A DNA stretch of 64,000 nt from JAMXLO01 sp963818775. Lineage in GTDB: Bacteria > Pseudomonadota > Alphaproteobacteria > Acetobacterales > Acetobacteraceae. The position numbers were made by a program, and so were the translations under genes. Positions 52,801 to 61,968 of the stretch are shown here, in pieces (within the stretch, counting starts at the first letter, position 1; every line of letters starts with the position of its first letter). The DNA lies in assembly GCA_963818775.1 (NCBI GenBank), contig CAWFUF010000021.1, positions 124,001 to 188,000 of the forward strand, read 5' to 3'. The notes beneath the pieces were generated by a model. That model worked only from the letters and a program-made list of their open reading frames with translations. It was not told the origin of the DNA and searched no databases.

Positions 52801-54015
52801 TTACACCGTCGCTCCGGCGACCAGGTCACCGAAGCGCACCCAGGTCTTGCCGTCCCACTTCACGAACTGCATCGACGTGATCGGGCGGTGGTCCGTATGC
52901 GTCGTGTTGATCTTGATCCCCGGCAGCGTCACGGGAACCTCGAAATCATGCAGGCTTTCCGCCTGCTTCATGACATTCGCCCGTGAGAAATCGCCTTTGC
53001 ACTGCTTCAGTACCTGCGTCATCGTCAGGCTGACCGCATAGGCAAACACATAGCTAGCGTCGGTGACGTCGCCGCCCGGCATGTATTTCGCCATGAAGTC
53101 GCGCCATTGCTTCATGCCGGGATCGTCCTTGAACGCCGGATCAGTCGGGTCCTTCAGATACTGGGTGCTCAGCATGCCGATGGCTTTCTCGGGTCCGGCC
53201 GGAGTCAACACGCCGCCCACCGAGATCGCCACGTTGGTCATGTAGAAGGCCGGCTTCCAGTTCAGTGCATACACCTTGCTGATCGACTGCGCGGCGAACT
53301 TGGGAATCCCGGCAACCAGCAACACATTCGCGCCGGAACTCTGCGCCTCGACAATCTGCGAATCGATCGTCGGATCGGTGGTCTCGTAGCTGGCAGTCTT
53401 GACGACGATCTTGTCCCACTTGTCGCCCAGGATATCGCGCACGCCGGTCGGATAGTCCTTACCGAAGTCGTCGTTCTGATACACGATCGCGAGCTTCGGA
53501 TCCTTCACGTTCGCCAGCATGTGCTTGGCGTAGATCTGTGCCTCGGTGCGGTAGCCGGGCTGGAAGCCCATCGTCCAGGGATACTTCTTGATGTCAGCCC
53601 ACTTGCTGGCACCTGAACCGACGAACAGGTGCGGTATCTGCTTGTGGTTCAGATACTCCGCGATCGCCGAGTTGCACGGCGTACCCAGATTCTGGAAGCA
53701 GAAGTCGACCTGATCCTCCTCGACCAGTCGGCGGACCTGCTCCACTGTTTTCGGCGGGCTGTAGCCGTCATCGTATGAGATGAAATCGATGGTATGCGCA
53801 TCGACGCCACCCTGCTCGTTGAGCATCTTGAAGAAGGCGCTTTCGGTGCGGCCGATGACGCCATAGGTCGAGGCGGGACCGCTGTACGGCATCGTGTTGC
53901 CGATCTTCACCGACGTGGCGGTGACACCAGGTGTGCTGGCGGAGCGGGCGCTGCGCAGCGTGGCAGCGGTTGCGGCGACGACACCACCCGCGAGGGCAGC
54001 TCTGCGACTGATCAT
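52801..54015 (-). CDS. ABC transporter substrate-binding protein (branched-chain amino acid type)
   Basis: A 404-residue type I periplasmic receptor (LivK/aromatic-acid class). A signal MISRRAALAGGVVAATAATL (RR motif, Tat-like) precedes ATSVKIGNTMPYSGPASTYG and LAIVYQNDDFGKDYPTG. AAGGAG lies upstream of the ATG; an in-frame start 20 codons earlier is not signal-like. Permease and ATPase genes are not here. It diverges from the Rieske dioxygenase genes, which suggests a binding protein for their aromatic substrate. Confidence 0.88.
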   Translation of the reverse strand: MISRRAALAGGVVAATAATLRSARSASTPGVTATSVKIGNTMPYSGPASTYGVIGRTESAFFKMLNEQGGVDAHTIDFISYDDGYSPPKTVEQVRRLVEEDQVDFCFQNLGTPCNSAIAEYLNHKQIPHLFVGSGASKWADIKKYPWTMGFQPGYRTEAQIYAKHMLANVKDPKLAIVYQNDDFGKDYPTGVRDILGDKWDKIVVKTASYETTDPTIDSQIVEAQSSGANVLLVAGIPKFAAQSISKVYALNWKPAFYMTNVAISVGGVLTPAGPEKAIGMLSTQYLKDPTDPAFKDDPGMKQWRDFMAKYMPGGDVTDASYVFAYAVSLTMTQVLKQCKGDFSRANVMKQAESLHDFEVPVTLPGIKINTTHTDHRPITSMQFVKWDGKTWVRFGDLVAGATV

Positions 54016-54175
54016 GCTTTGTTCTCCTTGAACGAACAAGTCTCCCTGCCGGCTCGTTGGCCAGCGGCGAGACACTGCGCCGCCGTGCGGTCGGCGGTCA
54101 ATCGCGGTTGCATTGCATCAGCTTCGCTGGCACCGCTACCGTCGTCGATGAAAGCAAATGCTGCGGAGGCCAATG

Positions 54176-55424
54176 ATGGACGTCCCGGTGACGCGCGATC
54201 TTGCAAGCGATCTGGTCTGGCCGCAGGGCGGCGTGACACGCGTGCCCTTCCGTGTGTTCTCTGATCCCGAGATCTACGCCGAGGAACAGAAGCGGCTGTT
54301 CCGCGGGCCTATCTGGAATTTTCTGTGCCTGGAGATTGAGATTTCCAATCCGGGCGACTGGCGTCTCGCCACGGTCGGTGAAACACCGATCGTCGTCACG
54401 CGCGACGAGCATGGCGTGATCCACGCGTTGGTCAATCGCTGCGCTCACAAAGGAGCACTTGTGTGCCTGCAGGAGCGCGGCAACGCGAAGGCGCTGACCT
54501 GCGTTTACCATTCCTGGAGTTACGATCTCGCGGGCCGGCTGCAGAGCGTTGCGTTCCGCCACGGCGTTCGCGGCAAGGGCGGCATGCCGGAGGATTTCGA
54601 CAACGCGCAGCATCGGCTGGAACCGCTGCGCGTCGAAGTGTTCTCCGGGCTGGTGTTCGGCACGTTCTCGGATGAAACGAAGCCGGTGGAAGCATACCTC
54701 GGCGAGACGATGGCGCGCATGATCCGCCGCAATCTCGGCCGGCCGCATCGGCTACTCGGTATGCACAGCCAGATCATCCACAACAACTGGAAACTCTACG
54801 CGGAGAACGTGCGCGAACTCGTATCACGCGACTCTGCTGCACACATTCTACACCACGTTCAAGGTGAATCGGTTGGACATGGATGGCGGCATGCTGCTGT
54901 CCGACGATGGCCGGCACTCGATCAGCTACGCCAAGCGCGACACGCTGCAGCAATCCGACGAATATCAGAAGGTGCATTCGGCACAGTACAAATCCGGCTT
55001 GGCCGCGCCGCAACTGCTCGACACGTGGACCGAGTTCGACGACGGCATCACCCACTGCATCCAGACGATATTCCCGACACTCGTCGTGCAGCTGACGCTG
55101 AATTCGCTGGCGGTGCGGTTCTTCACGCCACGCGGCATCGACAGGACCGAACTTTTCTGGATCTACCTCGGCTATCAGGACGACAGCAAAGAGCAGACTC
55201 GCCAGCGCCTGATGCAGAGCAACCTGACCGGTGCGGCGGGATTGGTGTCGCTCGAGGATGGCTGCATCAACGAATTCGTCCAGCGTGGCACCCGAGGCAG
55301 CGAGGACCGCAACGCGTTCCTCGAGATGGGCGGTCGCGATGTCGCGTCGTCGGATGGGTCACGCGCGACCGAGACGGGCATCCGCGGTTTCTGGCAGGGC
55401 TATCGCGAACTGATGGGCCTCTGA
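54176..55424 (+). pseudogene. Rieske non-heme iron dioxygenase, alpha subunit, frameshifted
   Basis: The N-terminal Rieske half (CAHKGALVCLQE and CVYHSW, a 2Fe-2S site) is in one frame. The catalytic half (NRLDMDGGMLLSDDGRHS onward) is in another. At 54811-54818 the sequence GTGCGCGAACTCGTATCAC has one extra A: removing it gives ENVRDSYHATLLHTFY, the mononuclear iron motif. Because the wrong frame stays open into the beta gene, a false 566-residue alpha-beta fusion appears. A whole subunit would be ~416 residues and would hydroxylate an aromatic ring. Real lesion or assembly error. Confidence 0.85.
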
Positions 55425-55426
55425 CC

Positions 55427-55858
55427 GTGCGCGAGGCGATCGAGGAACTCCTCGCGGACTACGCCGAAGCGATCGACGACGGTGCGCTGGAACGCTGGCC
55501 GGGGTTCTTCACCGAGGACGGTGAATACCAGATCATCACGCGTGAGAGCCATGATGCCGGCCTGCCGATCGGCATCCTGTATTGCGGCAGCCGTGGGATG
55601 ATGGAAGATCGCATTCAGGCGCTGCGCACCGCCAACATCTACGAGCCACACAGCTATCGGCATCTGCTCGGCCGCCCGCGCTACGCACAACAGAGCGATG
55701 GCTTCGCGGTGCGGTCGGACTTCTGTGTGTTCCGCATTGCCCAGGACGGCGACACGGTGACCTTTGCCACCGGCCGCTATCTGGATCGTGTCGTTCAGGA
55801 CGATGGAACTTTGCGTTTCAGGTCACGACACGTCGTGCTCGAACTCGCGGCGGGTTGA
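55427..55858 (+). CDS. Ring-hydroxylating dioxygenase beta subunit
   Basis: A 143-residue SnoaL-like protein starting MREAIEELLADYAEAIDDG from GTG two bases after the alpha stop. It has the beta-subunit pattern LERWPGFFTEDGEYQIITR and FRSRHVVLELAAG. It would pack with the alpha subunit as a structural partner. The gene is intact even though the alpha gene is broken. Confidence 0.87.
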   Translation: MREAIEELLADYAEAIDDGALERWPGFFTEDGEYQIITRESHDAGLPIGILYCGSRGMMEDRIQALRTANIYEPHSYRHLLGRPRYAQQSDGFAVRSDFCVFRIAQDGDTVTFATGRYLDRVVQDDGTLRFRSRHVVLELAAG

Positions 55859-55904
55859 CATTCTGCTGGTCCTGCCGCTGTAGCTTGCCTTGTCGCCGAG
55901 GCCT

Positions 55905-55929
55905 CTGATATACAGGTCCTGATATCAGG
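55905..55929. promoter_or_regulatory. Tandem palindromic operator upstream of vapBC
   Basis: CTGATATACAGG is followed one base later by CCTGATATCAGG, a perfect 12-bp palindrome. The two half-similar sites lie about 18-40 bases before the antitoxin ATG, the place where VapBC complexes usually bind to repress their own operon. Confidence 0.65.
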
Positions 55930-55946
55930 CATCGACGGACAATGAT

Positions 55947-56162
55947 ATGCGTACCCTCGTAGACATTCCGGACAGTCAGCTTCGCGAGCTGACAGATCTC
56001 GGCAGGCGCCACAACAGGTCGCGCGCGGCCCTAATTCGCGAAGCGGTCGCCAGCTATCTCGCGACTCATAAGCGAGGGATCGGGGCGGATGCGTTCGGGC
56101 TTTGGGGGTCGGACGGGACCAATGGCTTGGCCTATCAGCGCAAGGCTCGCGCCGAATGGTGA
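55947..56162 (+). CDS. vapB: Ribbon-helix-helix antitoxin (VapB/CopG type)
   Basis: A 71-residue protein with an N-terminal ribbon-helix-helix (MRTLVDIPDSQLRELTDLG, then SRAALIREAVASYLA) and a C-terminal tail ending WGSDGTNGLAYQRKARAEW that would bind the toxin. It overlaps the toxin start by 7 bases. Two adjacent palindromic repeats in the leader suit autoregulation. The symbol is by family, not by a characterised gene. Confidence 0.85.
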   Translation: MRTLVDIPDSQLRELTDLGRRHNRSRAALIREAVASYLATHKRGIGADAFGLWGSDGTNGLAYQRKARAEW

Positions 56163-56521
56163 AGGCGCTGCTCGATACGAATATACTGATCGACTATCTG
56201 CGAGGCGTGCCGGCTGCGCGCGCCGAATTGCGACGCTATCGCCAGAAGGCGATCAGCATCATTTCCTGGATGGAGGTTCTGGTGGGTGCGGACGCCACCA
56301 CGGAGCACGGCACAAGAGATTTTCTTCAGGAATTTGTTCTGCTGGCGATCGACGAATTGATTGCTGAGCGGGCCGTGACGCTGCGCAAAGCCCATCGTCT
56401 CAAGCTGCCAGACGCAATCATATGGGGATCCGCGCAGGTTCACTCGATGTTGCTTGTCACGCGCGACGGCAGAAGCTTTCCTGCCGATGACCCGGGAGTA
56501 CGAATTCCGTACACCGCATGA
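56156..56521 (+). CDS. vapC: PIN-domain toxin (VapC type)
   Basis: A 121-residue PIN nuclease. The acidic residues are Asp in LLDTNILIDYL, Glu in WMEVLVGA, and Asp in KLPDAIIWGSA plus LLVTRDG. VapC toxins cut tRNA or rRNA. The ATG two codons before the VKALLD segment overlaps the antitoxin end; a GTG one codon later is possible. Confidence 0.88.
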   Translation: MVKALLDTNILIDYLRGVPAARAELRRYRQKAISIISWMEVLVGADATTEHGTRDFLQEFVLLAIDELIAERAVTLRKAHRLKLPDAIIWGSAQVHSMLLVTRDGRSFPADDPGVRIPYTA

Positions 56522-56551
56522 TTGCCGAAGCGCGTGTGCGCCTGGGGTAAA

Positions 56552-57541
56552 CTATCCCCCAGTCACGCTCATGTGCCGCGCCACCGCGGGGCGGTCGTGG
56601 CGGCGATCGATGATGAAGTCATGGCCCTTCGGCTTGCGGCTGATCGCCTCGCGGATGGCGTCGTCCAGCTCGGCATCGCTGGCTCCCGCGCGCAGCACCT
56701 TCCGCAGGTCCGCATCGTCGTCCTGCCCGAGGCACATGTACAGCGTGCCGGTGCAGGTCAGCCGCACGCGGTTGCAGCTCTCGCAAAAGTTGTGGGTCAT
56801 CGGCGTGATGAAACCGATCCGCCGGCCGGTCTCCGCCACGTTGAAGTAACGCGCCGGGCCACCGGTGCGGTAGTCGGTGTCCTCCAGCGTCCAGCGCCGC
56901 CGCAGGCGCGAACGCACGATGGAGAGCGGCAGGTACTGCTCGGTCCGGTCGCCGGTGATGTCGCCCATGGGCATGGTCTCGATCAGGCACAGGTCGAAGC
57001 CGTGATCACCGCACCAGGCAAGCATGCCGTCGAACTCGTCCTCATTCACGCCCTTCATCGCCACGGCATTGATCTTGATCGCCATTCCGGCCGCCTTGGC
57101 GGCAAAGATGCCGTCGAGCGTCGCGCCCATCTTCCCCCAGCGAGTAATCCTGGCGAACTTGTCCGGATCGAGCGTGTCGAGCGAAACGTTGATGCGGCGC
57201 ACACCGGCCTCGTACAGGCCGCCGGCCAGCTTCGCGAGCTGTGTGCCGTTGGTGGTGACCACCAGCTCCTGCAACCCGCCTTCCCCGAGCTTGGCGCCCA
57301 GGCTGCGGAACAACGTCATCACGTCCCGCCGCACGAGGGGTTCGCCGCCGGTGATGCGGATCTTGTTGGTACCCAGCCGGATAAAGGCAGCGCAGATCCG
57401 GTCCAGTTCCTCCAAGGTCAGCAAGTCACGCTTCGGCAGAAACGACATGTCCTCCGCCATGCAGTAAACACAGCGAAGGTCGCAGCGGTCGGTGACCGAG
57501 ACGCGGAGATAGGTGATGGACCGGCCGAACGGATCGATCAT
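56552..57541 (-). CDS. moaA: GTP 3',8-cyclase MoaA
   Basis: A 329-residue radical SAM enzyme that starts molybdenum cofactor synthesis from GTP. The N-terminal cluster motif is CDLRCVYC and the C-terminal cluster is CESCNRVRLTCTGTLYMCLG. The frame ends with a short segment (RHDRPAVARHMSVTGG) instead of the usual terminal GG. The pathway links to the sulfite-oxidase-type gene near 22 kb, which would need this cofactor. It is alone on its strand. Confidence 0.95.
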   Translation of the reverse strand: MIDPFGRSITYLRVSVTDRCDLRCVYCMAEDMSFLPKRDLLTLEELDRICAAFIRLGTNKIRITGGEPLVRRDVMTLFRSLGAKLGEGGLQELVVTTNGTQLAKLAGGLYEAGVRRINVSLDTLDPDKFARITRWGKMGATLDGIFAAKAAGMAIKINAVAMKGVNEDEFDGMLAWCGDHGFDLCLIETMPMGDITGDRTEQYLPLSIVRSRLRRRWTLEDTDYRTGGPARYFNVAETGRRIGFITPMTHNFCESCNRVRLTCTGTLYMCLGQDDDADLRKVLRAGASDAELDDAIREAISRKPKGHDFIIDRRHDRPAVARHMSVTGG

Positions 57542-57586
57542 CAGAGGCGGTTGCTCCCTTTACAGACTGTGACTTGCGCTGTCCTT

Positions 57587-57617
57587 GTCGAGGGTTCAAG
57601 TCCTGCCGGCCCTCGAC
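57587..57617 (+). other. tRNA T-arm-like hairpin remnant
   Basis: GTCGAGGG, then TTCAAGTCCTGCC and GG, then CCCTCGAC: an 8-bp stem enclosing GGGTTCAAGTCC, which resembles a tRNA T-loop. No D arm, anticodon arm or acceptor partner is found upstream, so it is not a working tRNA. It may be a leftover of one or a chance terminator-like hairpin. Confidence 0.3.
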
Positions 57618-57694
57618 TCTTGCGTGGCAGGGGCCGTAAATTGCGTGTGAATTAACCGGCATATGCGTGTCACTTCCTCGGGGAAGGGATCCCT

Positions 57695-58348
57695 ATGACT
57701 GGCACGAGCGAAGCGCTGCGTCTCGCAGAATTGCTCTGCGCCCGCCTCTGCCATGATCTGAGCGGCCCGCTAGGCGCGCTGATCGGCGTGCTGGAGGTTG
57801 CCCGTGACGAACAGCCGGACAGCGAGGCGCTGGCGCTCGCCGAAGAGACAGCGGTTCAGCTCGCGCAGCGCCTGAAGCTGCTGCGGGCTGCCTGGGGCCG
57901 GGATGGCGACGACCTCGATGTTGCCCGGCTGCGCGGCTTTGCGGAAAGCCTGTTTTCCAGTCGACGGGTGCGGCTGGACCTTGAGGGCCTGGAGAGCGAC
58001 GCGCTCTTCTCCCCGGAAGCGGCCCGTGTCGTCCTCAACCTCCTTTTGCTGGCGTCCGAGAGCCTTGCGGGAGGCGGCATCGTGGCACTGTCCGGCTCGC
58101 CCGCTGAAAGCATTCTGGTGACGATCTCCGGCCCCCGCGCCGCGTGGCCAGCCGGGCTGGGCGCCTGGCTGGTCGACGAGGCCGCCGCTGTGGAGGCGGT
58201 GATGGCCGATGCCCGCAGTCTACAGGGACCGCTGACCACGTTGCTGGCGCGCGGCCACGGCTTCCGGTTGTCCATGCTGATGCCGGCCGGACCGATGAGC
58301 GAGGCCGAATTCTCTCCGCCATTGCTGCTGTCGCTTCTCAGGCGATAG
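57695..58348 (+). CDS. Histidine phosphotransferase, ChpT-like
   Basis: A 217-residue protein with the DHp-like helix LCARLCHDLSGPLGALIG (candidate phospho-His in CHDL) and a degenerate ATPase-like C-terminal half, the layout of Caulobacter ChpT, which passes phosphate between receivers. Here it leads the che operon, so it may relay between CheA's own receiver and other regulators. The start has AAGGGA upstream. Confidence 0.82.
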   Translation: MTGTSEALRLAELLCARLCHDLSGPLGALIGVLEVARDEQPDSEALALAEETAVQLAQRLKLLRAAWGRDGDDLDVARLRGFAESLFSSRRVRLDLEGLESDALFSPEAARVVLNLLLLASESLAGGGIVALSGSPAESILVTISGPRAAWPAGLGAWLVDEAAAVEAVMADARSLQGPLTTLLARGHGFRLSMLMPAGPMSEAEFSPPLLLSLLRR

Positions 58349-58431
58349 CCGCCCAGCATTTACCGATTGTTCGTCAGCTTCTGACCAGATGGCGCTCCGC
58401 CCGGGGTCTGACCGGGCCCGAGAGGGCTGCC

Positions 58432-61041
58432 ATGGACGATCTAATCGCCGACTTCCTCACCGAAACCAGCGAAAACATCGCCGATCTGGATGTCGCTCTG
58501 TTGAAGCTGGAGCGTACACCGGATGACCAGGACACACTGTCACTGATCTTCCGCCTGGTGCACACGATCAAAGGCACCTGCGGTTTTCTTGGCCTGCCGC
58601 GGTTGGAGCATGTGGCGCATGCCGCCGAGAATGTGCTGGGGAAGGTACGTGACGGGGTGCTGACTGCGACCCCGGATACCGTAACCCTGGTCCTGGCGGC
58701 CCTCGATCGGATCAAGGCGATTTTGGGCGACCTGGCAGCCACCGGCAGCGAGGTGGCAGGCGACGATGGCGAACTGATCGCGGCGCTGAACGCCGCGGCG
58801 GCGGGCGAGGCTCCGAAACCGGCGGCTCCTGTCGTCGCGGCCGAGCCGGAGCCCCAGGCGGAGCCTGAGGAGGAACCAGCGCCGGAGCAACCGGACGCGC
58901 CAGTCGCGGAGGCGACGCCGGCGCCTGTGGCGCCACGCGCTCTGGTGCCATCGGAGCCACCACCGGGCGAGCCGGTGGCAACCAACCAGACCATCCGCGT
59001 CACCGTCGACGTGCTGGAGGACCTGATGACGCTGGTGAGCGAGCTGGTGCTCACCCGTAATCAGCTTCTCCAGCTCGCCCGCACGCAGGAGAGCACCGGC
59101 TTCGCGGTGCCACTGCAGCGGCTGTCGCACATCACCTCGGACCTCCAGGAAGGGGTGATGAAGACGCGCATGCAGCCGATCGGCAACGCCTGGAACAAGC
59201 TGCCGCGCCTGGTCCGCGACCTGTCCCGTGAAATGAACAAGAAGATCGAGCTCACAATGCTCGGCGCGGACACCGAGCTGGATCGGCAGGTGCTTGAGCT
59301 GATCAAGGACCCGCTGACGCACATGGTGCGCAACAGCGGAGACCACGGATTGGAGAGCGGGGCGGAGCGCCGCGCCGCGGGCAAACCGGAAGCCGGCCAT
59401 ATCACGCTGAACGCGTACCACGAGGGTGGCCATATCATCATCGAGGTCGCAGACGACGGCCGCGGCCTGCCGCTCGACAAGATCCGGGCGAAGGTCCTGA
59501 AGAACGCTTTGGCCACCGAGGCGGAACTCGCCGGCATGAGCGACGTGCAGTTACAGCGCTTCATCTTCCGCCCCGGTTTCTCCACCGCCACCGTGGTCAC
59601 CGCCGTATCGGGCCGCGGCGTCGGCATGGACGTGGTGAAGACCAATATCGAGAAGATCGGCGGCACCATCGATTTGAAGAGCGTGGCGGGGGCCGGCACC
59701 ACCTTCACCATCAAGATCCCGCTGACCCTGGCAATCGTTTCCGCGCTGATCGTCGAGGCCGGTGGCGAACGTTTCGCAATTCCGCAGCTCAGCGTTGTCG
59801 AGCTGGTCCGCGCGCGGAAGGAAGGCAGCCGCGACCACAACGAGGGCGGATCGGAATCGGTCATCGAACGGATCAACGATACACCGGTGCTGCGCCTGCG
59901 TGACCGGCTGCTGCCACTGGTCAACCTCAACGATCTGCTGGCGCTGGGAGAATCGCACAACGATGACACCGGCGCCTACATCGTCGTGGCCCAGGTGGGC
60001 GCCAACAGCCTTGGCATCATCGTGGACCGTGTGTTCGACACTGAGGAGATCGTGGTGAAGCCGGTGGCACCGATTCTCCGCCACGTCACGATGTTCAGCG
60101 GCAATACCATCCTGGGCGACGGTTCGGTGATCATGATCCTCGATCCGAACGGCATCTCGCGTGGCACCGGCATCGGCGCCAGCGGCGACAGCAAGGCAGT
60201 GTCGTCGAGTGCGATCGATACGATGCGAACCATCGACCGCACGGCAATGCTGCTGTTCCGTGCAGGCAGCGAACAGAAACTCGCAGTGCCGCTCGGTCTG
60301 GTCGCGCGGTTGGAGGATATTCCGCGTGACAAGATTGAAATCTCGTGCGGTTCGCCGGTCACGCAGTACCGGGGCAAGCTGATGCCGCTTGTGGCGCTGT
60401 CGGACAATCTCGACACCGAGAAGCCGCGTCAATCCGTTCTCGTCTTTAACGATGGCGACCGCAGCATGGGCTTGATGGTCGACGAAATCGTCGATGTGGT
60501 GGAGGACCGGCTGGATATCGAGCTGTCGGGCGCGCGACCCGGAATGCTGGGCACCGCGGTGATTGCCGGTCATGCGACCGACGTGATCGACACCGGCTAC
60601 TGGTTGACGCAGGCGTGGCAGGACTGGTTCCACGGAGCGGCACAATCGGCAAACCGCAATACGGCGCGCCGCGTGCTGGTGGTGGAGGACAGCGACTTCT
60701 TTCGTCAGTTGGTGACGCCGATCCTCGGCGCCGCGGGGTATCGCGTCACCGCCGCATCAAGTGCGGCCGAGGCCTTGCGTCTGCGCGAAGCCGGTTCGGT
60801 GTTCGATGCGATCGTATCGGACATCGCGATGCCTGACATGGACGGGCTCGACTTCGCGCGTGCGGTGCGCGCCAGCGGTCCCTGGACAAGATTGCCGATG
60901 ATTGCGCTGTCGGCCAGCGCCGAGCCGGCGGATATCGAGGCCGGACGCGACGCCGGGTTCACCGATTACGTCGCGAAGTTCCAGCGCGAGGCGCTGATCG
61001 CCAGCCTGCACCAGTGTCTGGCGGAATCGATCGAGGCGTGA
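58432..61041 (+). CDS. cheA: Chemotaxis histidine kinase CheA with two CheW domains and a C-terminal receiver
   Basis: An 869-residue hybrid kinase. The HPt domain has His44 (LVHTIKGTCG). After a Pro/Glu-rich linker (about 125-180) come dimerisation (about 185-245) and an ATPase (MVRNSGDHGLE, DDGRGL, GRGVGMDVVKTN), then a first CheW domain (about 435-570), a second CheW-like domain (about 598-735) and a receiver (about 745-862; VVEDSDFF, acceptor Asp in VSDIAMPDMDG). E. coli CheA has one CheW domain and no receiver. The ATG has GAGAGGG upstream. Confidence 0.93.
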   Translation: MDDLIADFLTETSENIADLDVALLKLERTPDDQDTLSLIFRLVHTIKGTCGFLGLPRLEHVAHAAENVLGKVRDGVLTATPDTVTLVLAALDRIKAILGDLAATGSEVAGDDGELIAALNAAAAGEAPKPAAPVVAAEPEPQAEPEEEPAPEQPDAPVAEATPAPVAPRALVPSEPPPGEPVATNQTIRVTVDVLEDLMTLVSELVLTRNQLLQLARTQESTGFAVPLQRLSHITSDLQEGVMKTRMQPIGNAWNKLPRLVRDLSREMNKKIELTMLGADTELDRQVLELIKDPLTHMVRNSGDHGLESGAERRAAGKPEAGHITLNAYHEGGHIIIEVADDGRGLPLDKIRAKVLKNALATEAELAGMSDVQLQRFIFRPGFSTATVVTAVSGRGVGMDVVKTNIEKIGGTIDLKSVAGAGTTFTIKIPLTLAIVSALIVEAGGERFAIPQLSVVELVRARKEGSRDHNEGGSESVIERINDTPVLRLRDRLLPLVNLNDLLALGESHNDDTGAYIVVAQVGANSLGIIVDRVFDTEEIVVKPVAPILRHVTMFSGNTILGDGSVIMILDPNGISRGTGIGASGDSKAVSSSAIDTMRTIDRTAMLLFRAGSEQKLAVPLGLVARLEDIPRDKIEISCGSPVTQYRGKLMPLVALSDNLDTEKPRQSVLVFNDGDRSMGLMVDEIVDVVEDRLDIELSGARPGMLGTAVIAGHATDVIDTGYWLTQAWQDWFHGAAQSANRNTARRVLVVEDSDFFRQLVTPILGAAGYRVTAASSAAEALRLREAGSVFDAIVSDIAMPDMDGLDFARAVRASGPWTRLPMIALSASAEPADIEAGRDAGFTDYVAKFQREALIASLHQCLAESIEA

Positions 61042-61105
61042 CGACGCGAGCGTATCCGAAGCTCCCTCCCCCTCTTTCGAGCGGGGAAGAACTCTCGACA
61101 GGAAT

Positions 61106-61588
61106 ATGCATATGGGCACTGATCTCATCGAACGAACCGACACAGCGGTTGACGAGGAAGAACGCGTATTCGTCACGCTGACCGTTGCCGAGCAACTCTG
61201 TGGCGTACCCGTGCTGGGGGTGCGCGACATCCTCGGCGAGCACGCGATCACGCGCATACCGCTGGCGCCGACGGAGATTGCCGGCAGCCTCAATCTGCGC
61301 GGCCGGATTGTCACCGCGATTGACTTGCGCCGACGCCTGCGCCTGCCGCCAGCGCCCGCCGACCAGCCACGCATGTCCGTGGTCGCCGAGCAGGGAGGTG
61401 AGCTCTACGCACTGCTGGTCGATCAGGTGTCCGAGGTAATGAGCCTCAAGGCCAATGCGTTCGAGCGCAATCCGCCGACCCTGCCGCCCGCCTGGGCGCA
61501 GTTCAGCAGCGGCATCTATCGGCTGGAGGGTCGGCTGCTGGTTGTGCTCGATGTGGCCAAGCTGCTGGCACTGACCGAAGCCGCCTGA
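61106..61588 (+). CDS. cheW: Chemotaxis adaptor CheW
   Basis: A 160-residue adaptor linking receptors and CheA. FVTLTVAEQLCGVPVLGVRDIL, SLNLRGRIVTAIDLRRRL and ALLVDQVSEVM are the CheW beta-barrel motifs. Two close in-frame ATGs follow AGGA; the first is taken. It stands between cheA and cheY in the operon. Confidence 0.93.
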   Translation: MHMGTDLIERTDTAVDEEERVFVTLTVAEQLCGVPVLGVRDILGEHAITRIPLAPTEIAGSLNLRGRIVTAIDLRRRLRLPPAPADQPRMSVVAEQGGELYALLVDQVSEVMSLKANAFERNPPTLPPAWAQFSSGIYRLEGRLLVVLDVAKLLALTEAA

Positions 61589-61599
61589 GGCACGGCGCA

Positions 61600-61968
61600 A
61601 TGTCGCGTGTCTGCCTCGTGGTCGATGACAGCCGCGTTGTGCGCAAGGTGGCGCGGCGAATCCTGGAAGCGCACGGCTTCGACGTGGCCGAGGCCGGCGA
61701 TGGCCAGCAGGCGCTGGATGCATGCCGCGCGAGCATGCCGGACTGCGTGCTGCTCGACTGGAATATGCCGGTGATGAACGGTCTCGAGTTTCTTCGGCAA
61801 TTGCGCGCCGAATACGGGCCGGACAAGCCGCCCGTCGTTTTCTGCACCACCGAGACGGAGATGTCGGCGATCGAACTCGCGATCACCAACGGCGCGCAGG
61901 AATACATTATGAAGCCGTTCGATGAGGAGATCCTGGTCGGCAAGCTCGAGCAGGTCGGCCTGCTGTGA
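61600..61968 (+). CDS. cheY: Chemotaxis response regulator CheY
   Basis: A 122-residue receiver: VVDDSRVVRK gives the acidic pocket, VLLDWNMPVMNG the acceptor Asp, FCTTE the Thr and IMKPF the Lys. Placement next to cheW and cheB supports a flagellar switch role. The stop overlaps the cheB start by 4 bases (GTGA). Confidence 0.92.
   Translation: MSRVCLVVDDSRVVRKVARRILEAHGFDVAEAGDGQQALDACRASMPDCVLLDWNMPVMNGLEFLRQLRAEYGPDKPPVVFCTTETEMSAIELAITNGAQEYIMKPFDEEILVGKLEQVGLL

Noticed and set aside
54158..55858. Genuine alpha-beta dioxygenase fusion
   Set aside because: The middle third of the frame is nonsense in dioxygenase terms and the real catalytic half lies in another frame.
57545..57617. Functional tRNA gene
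   Set aside because: Only the T-arm region fits; D arm, anticodon loop and acceptor stem cannot be formed.
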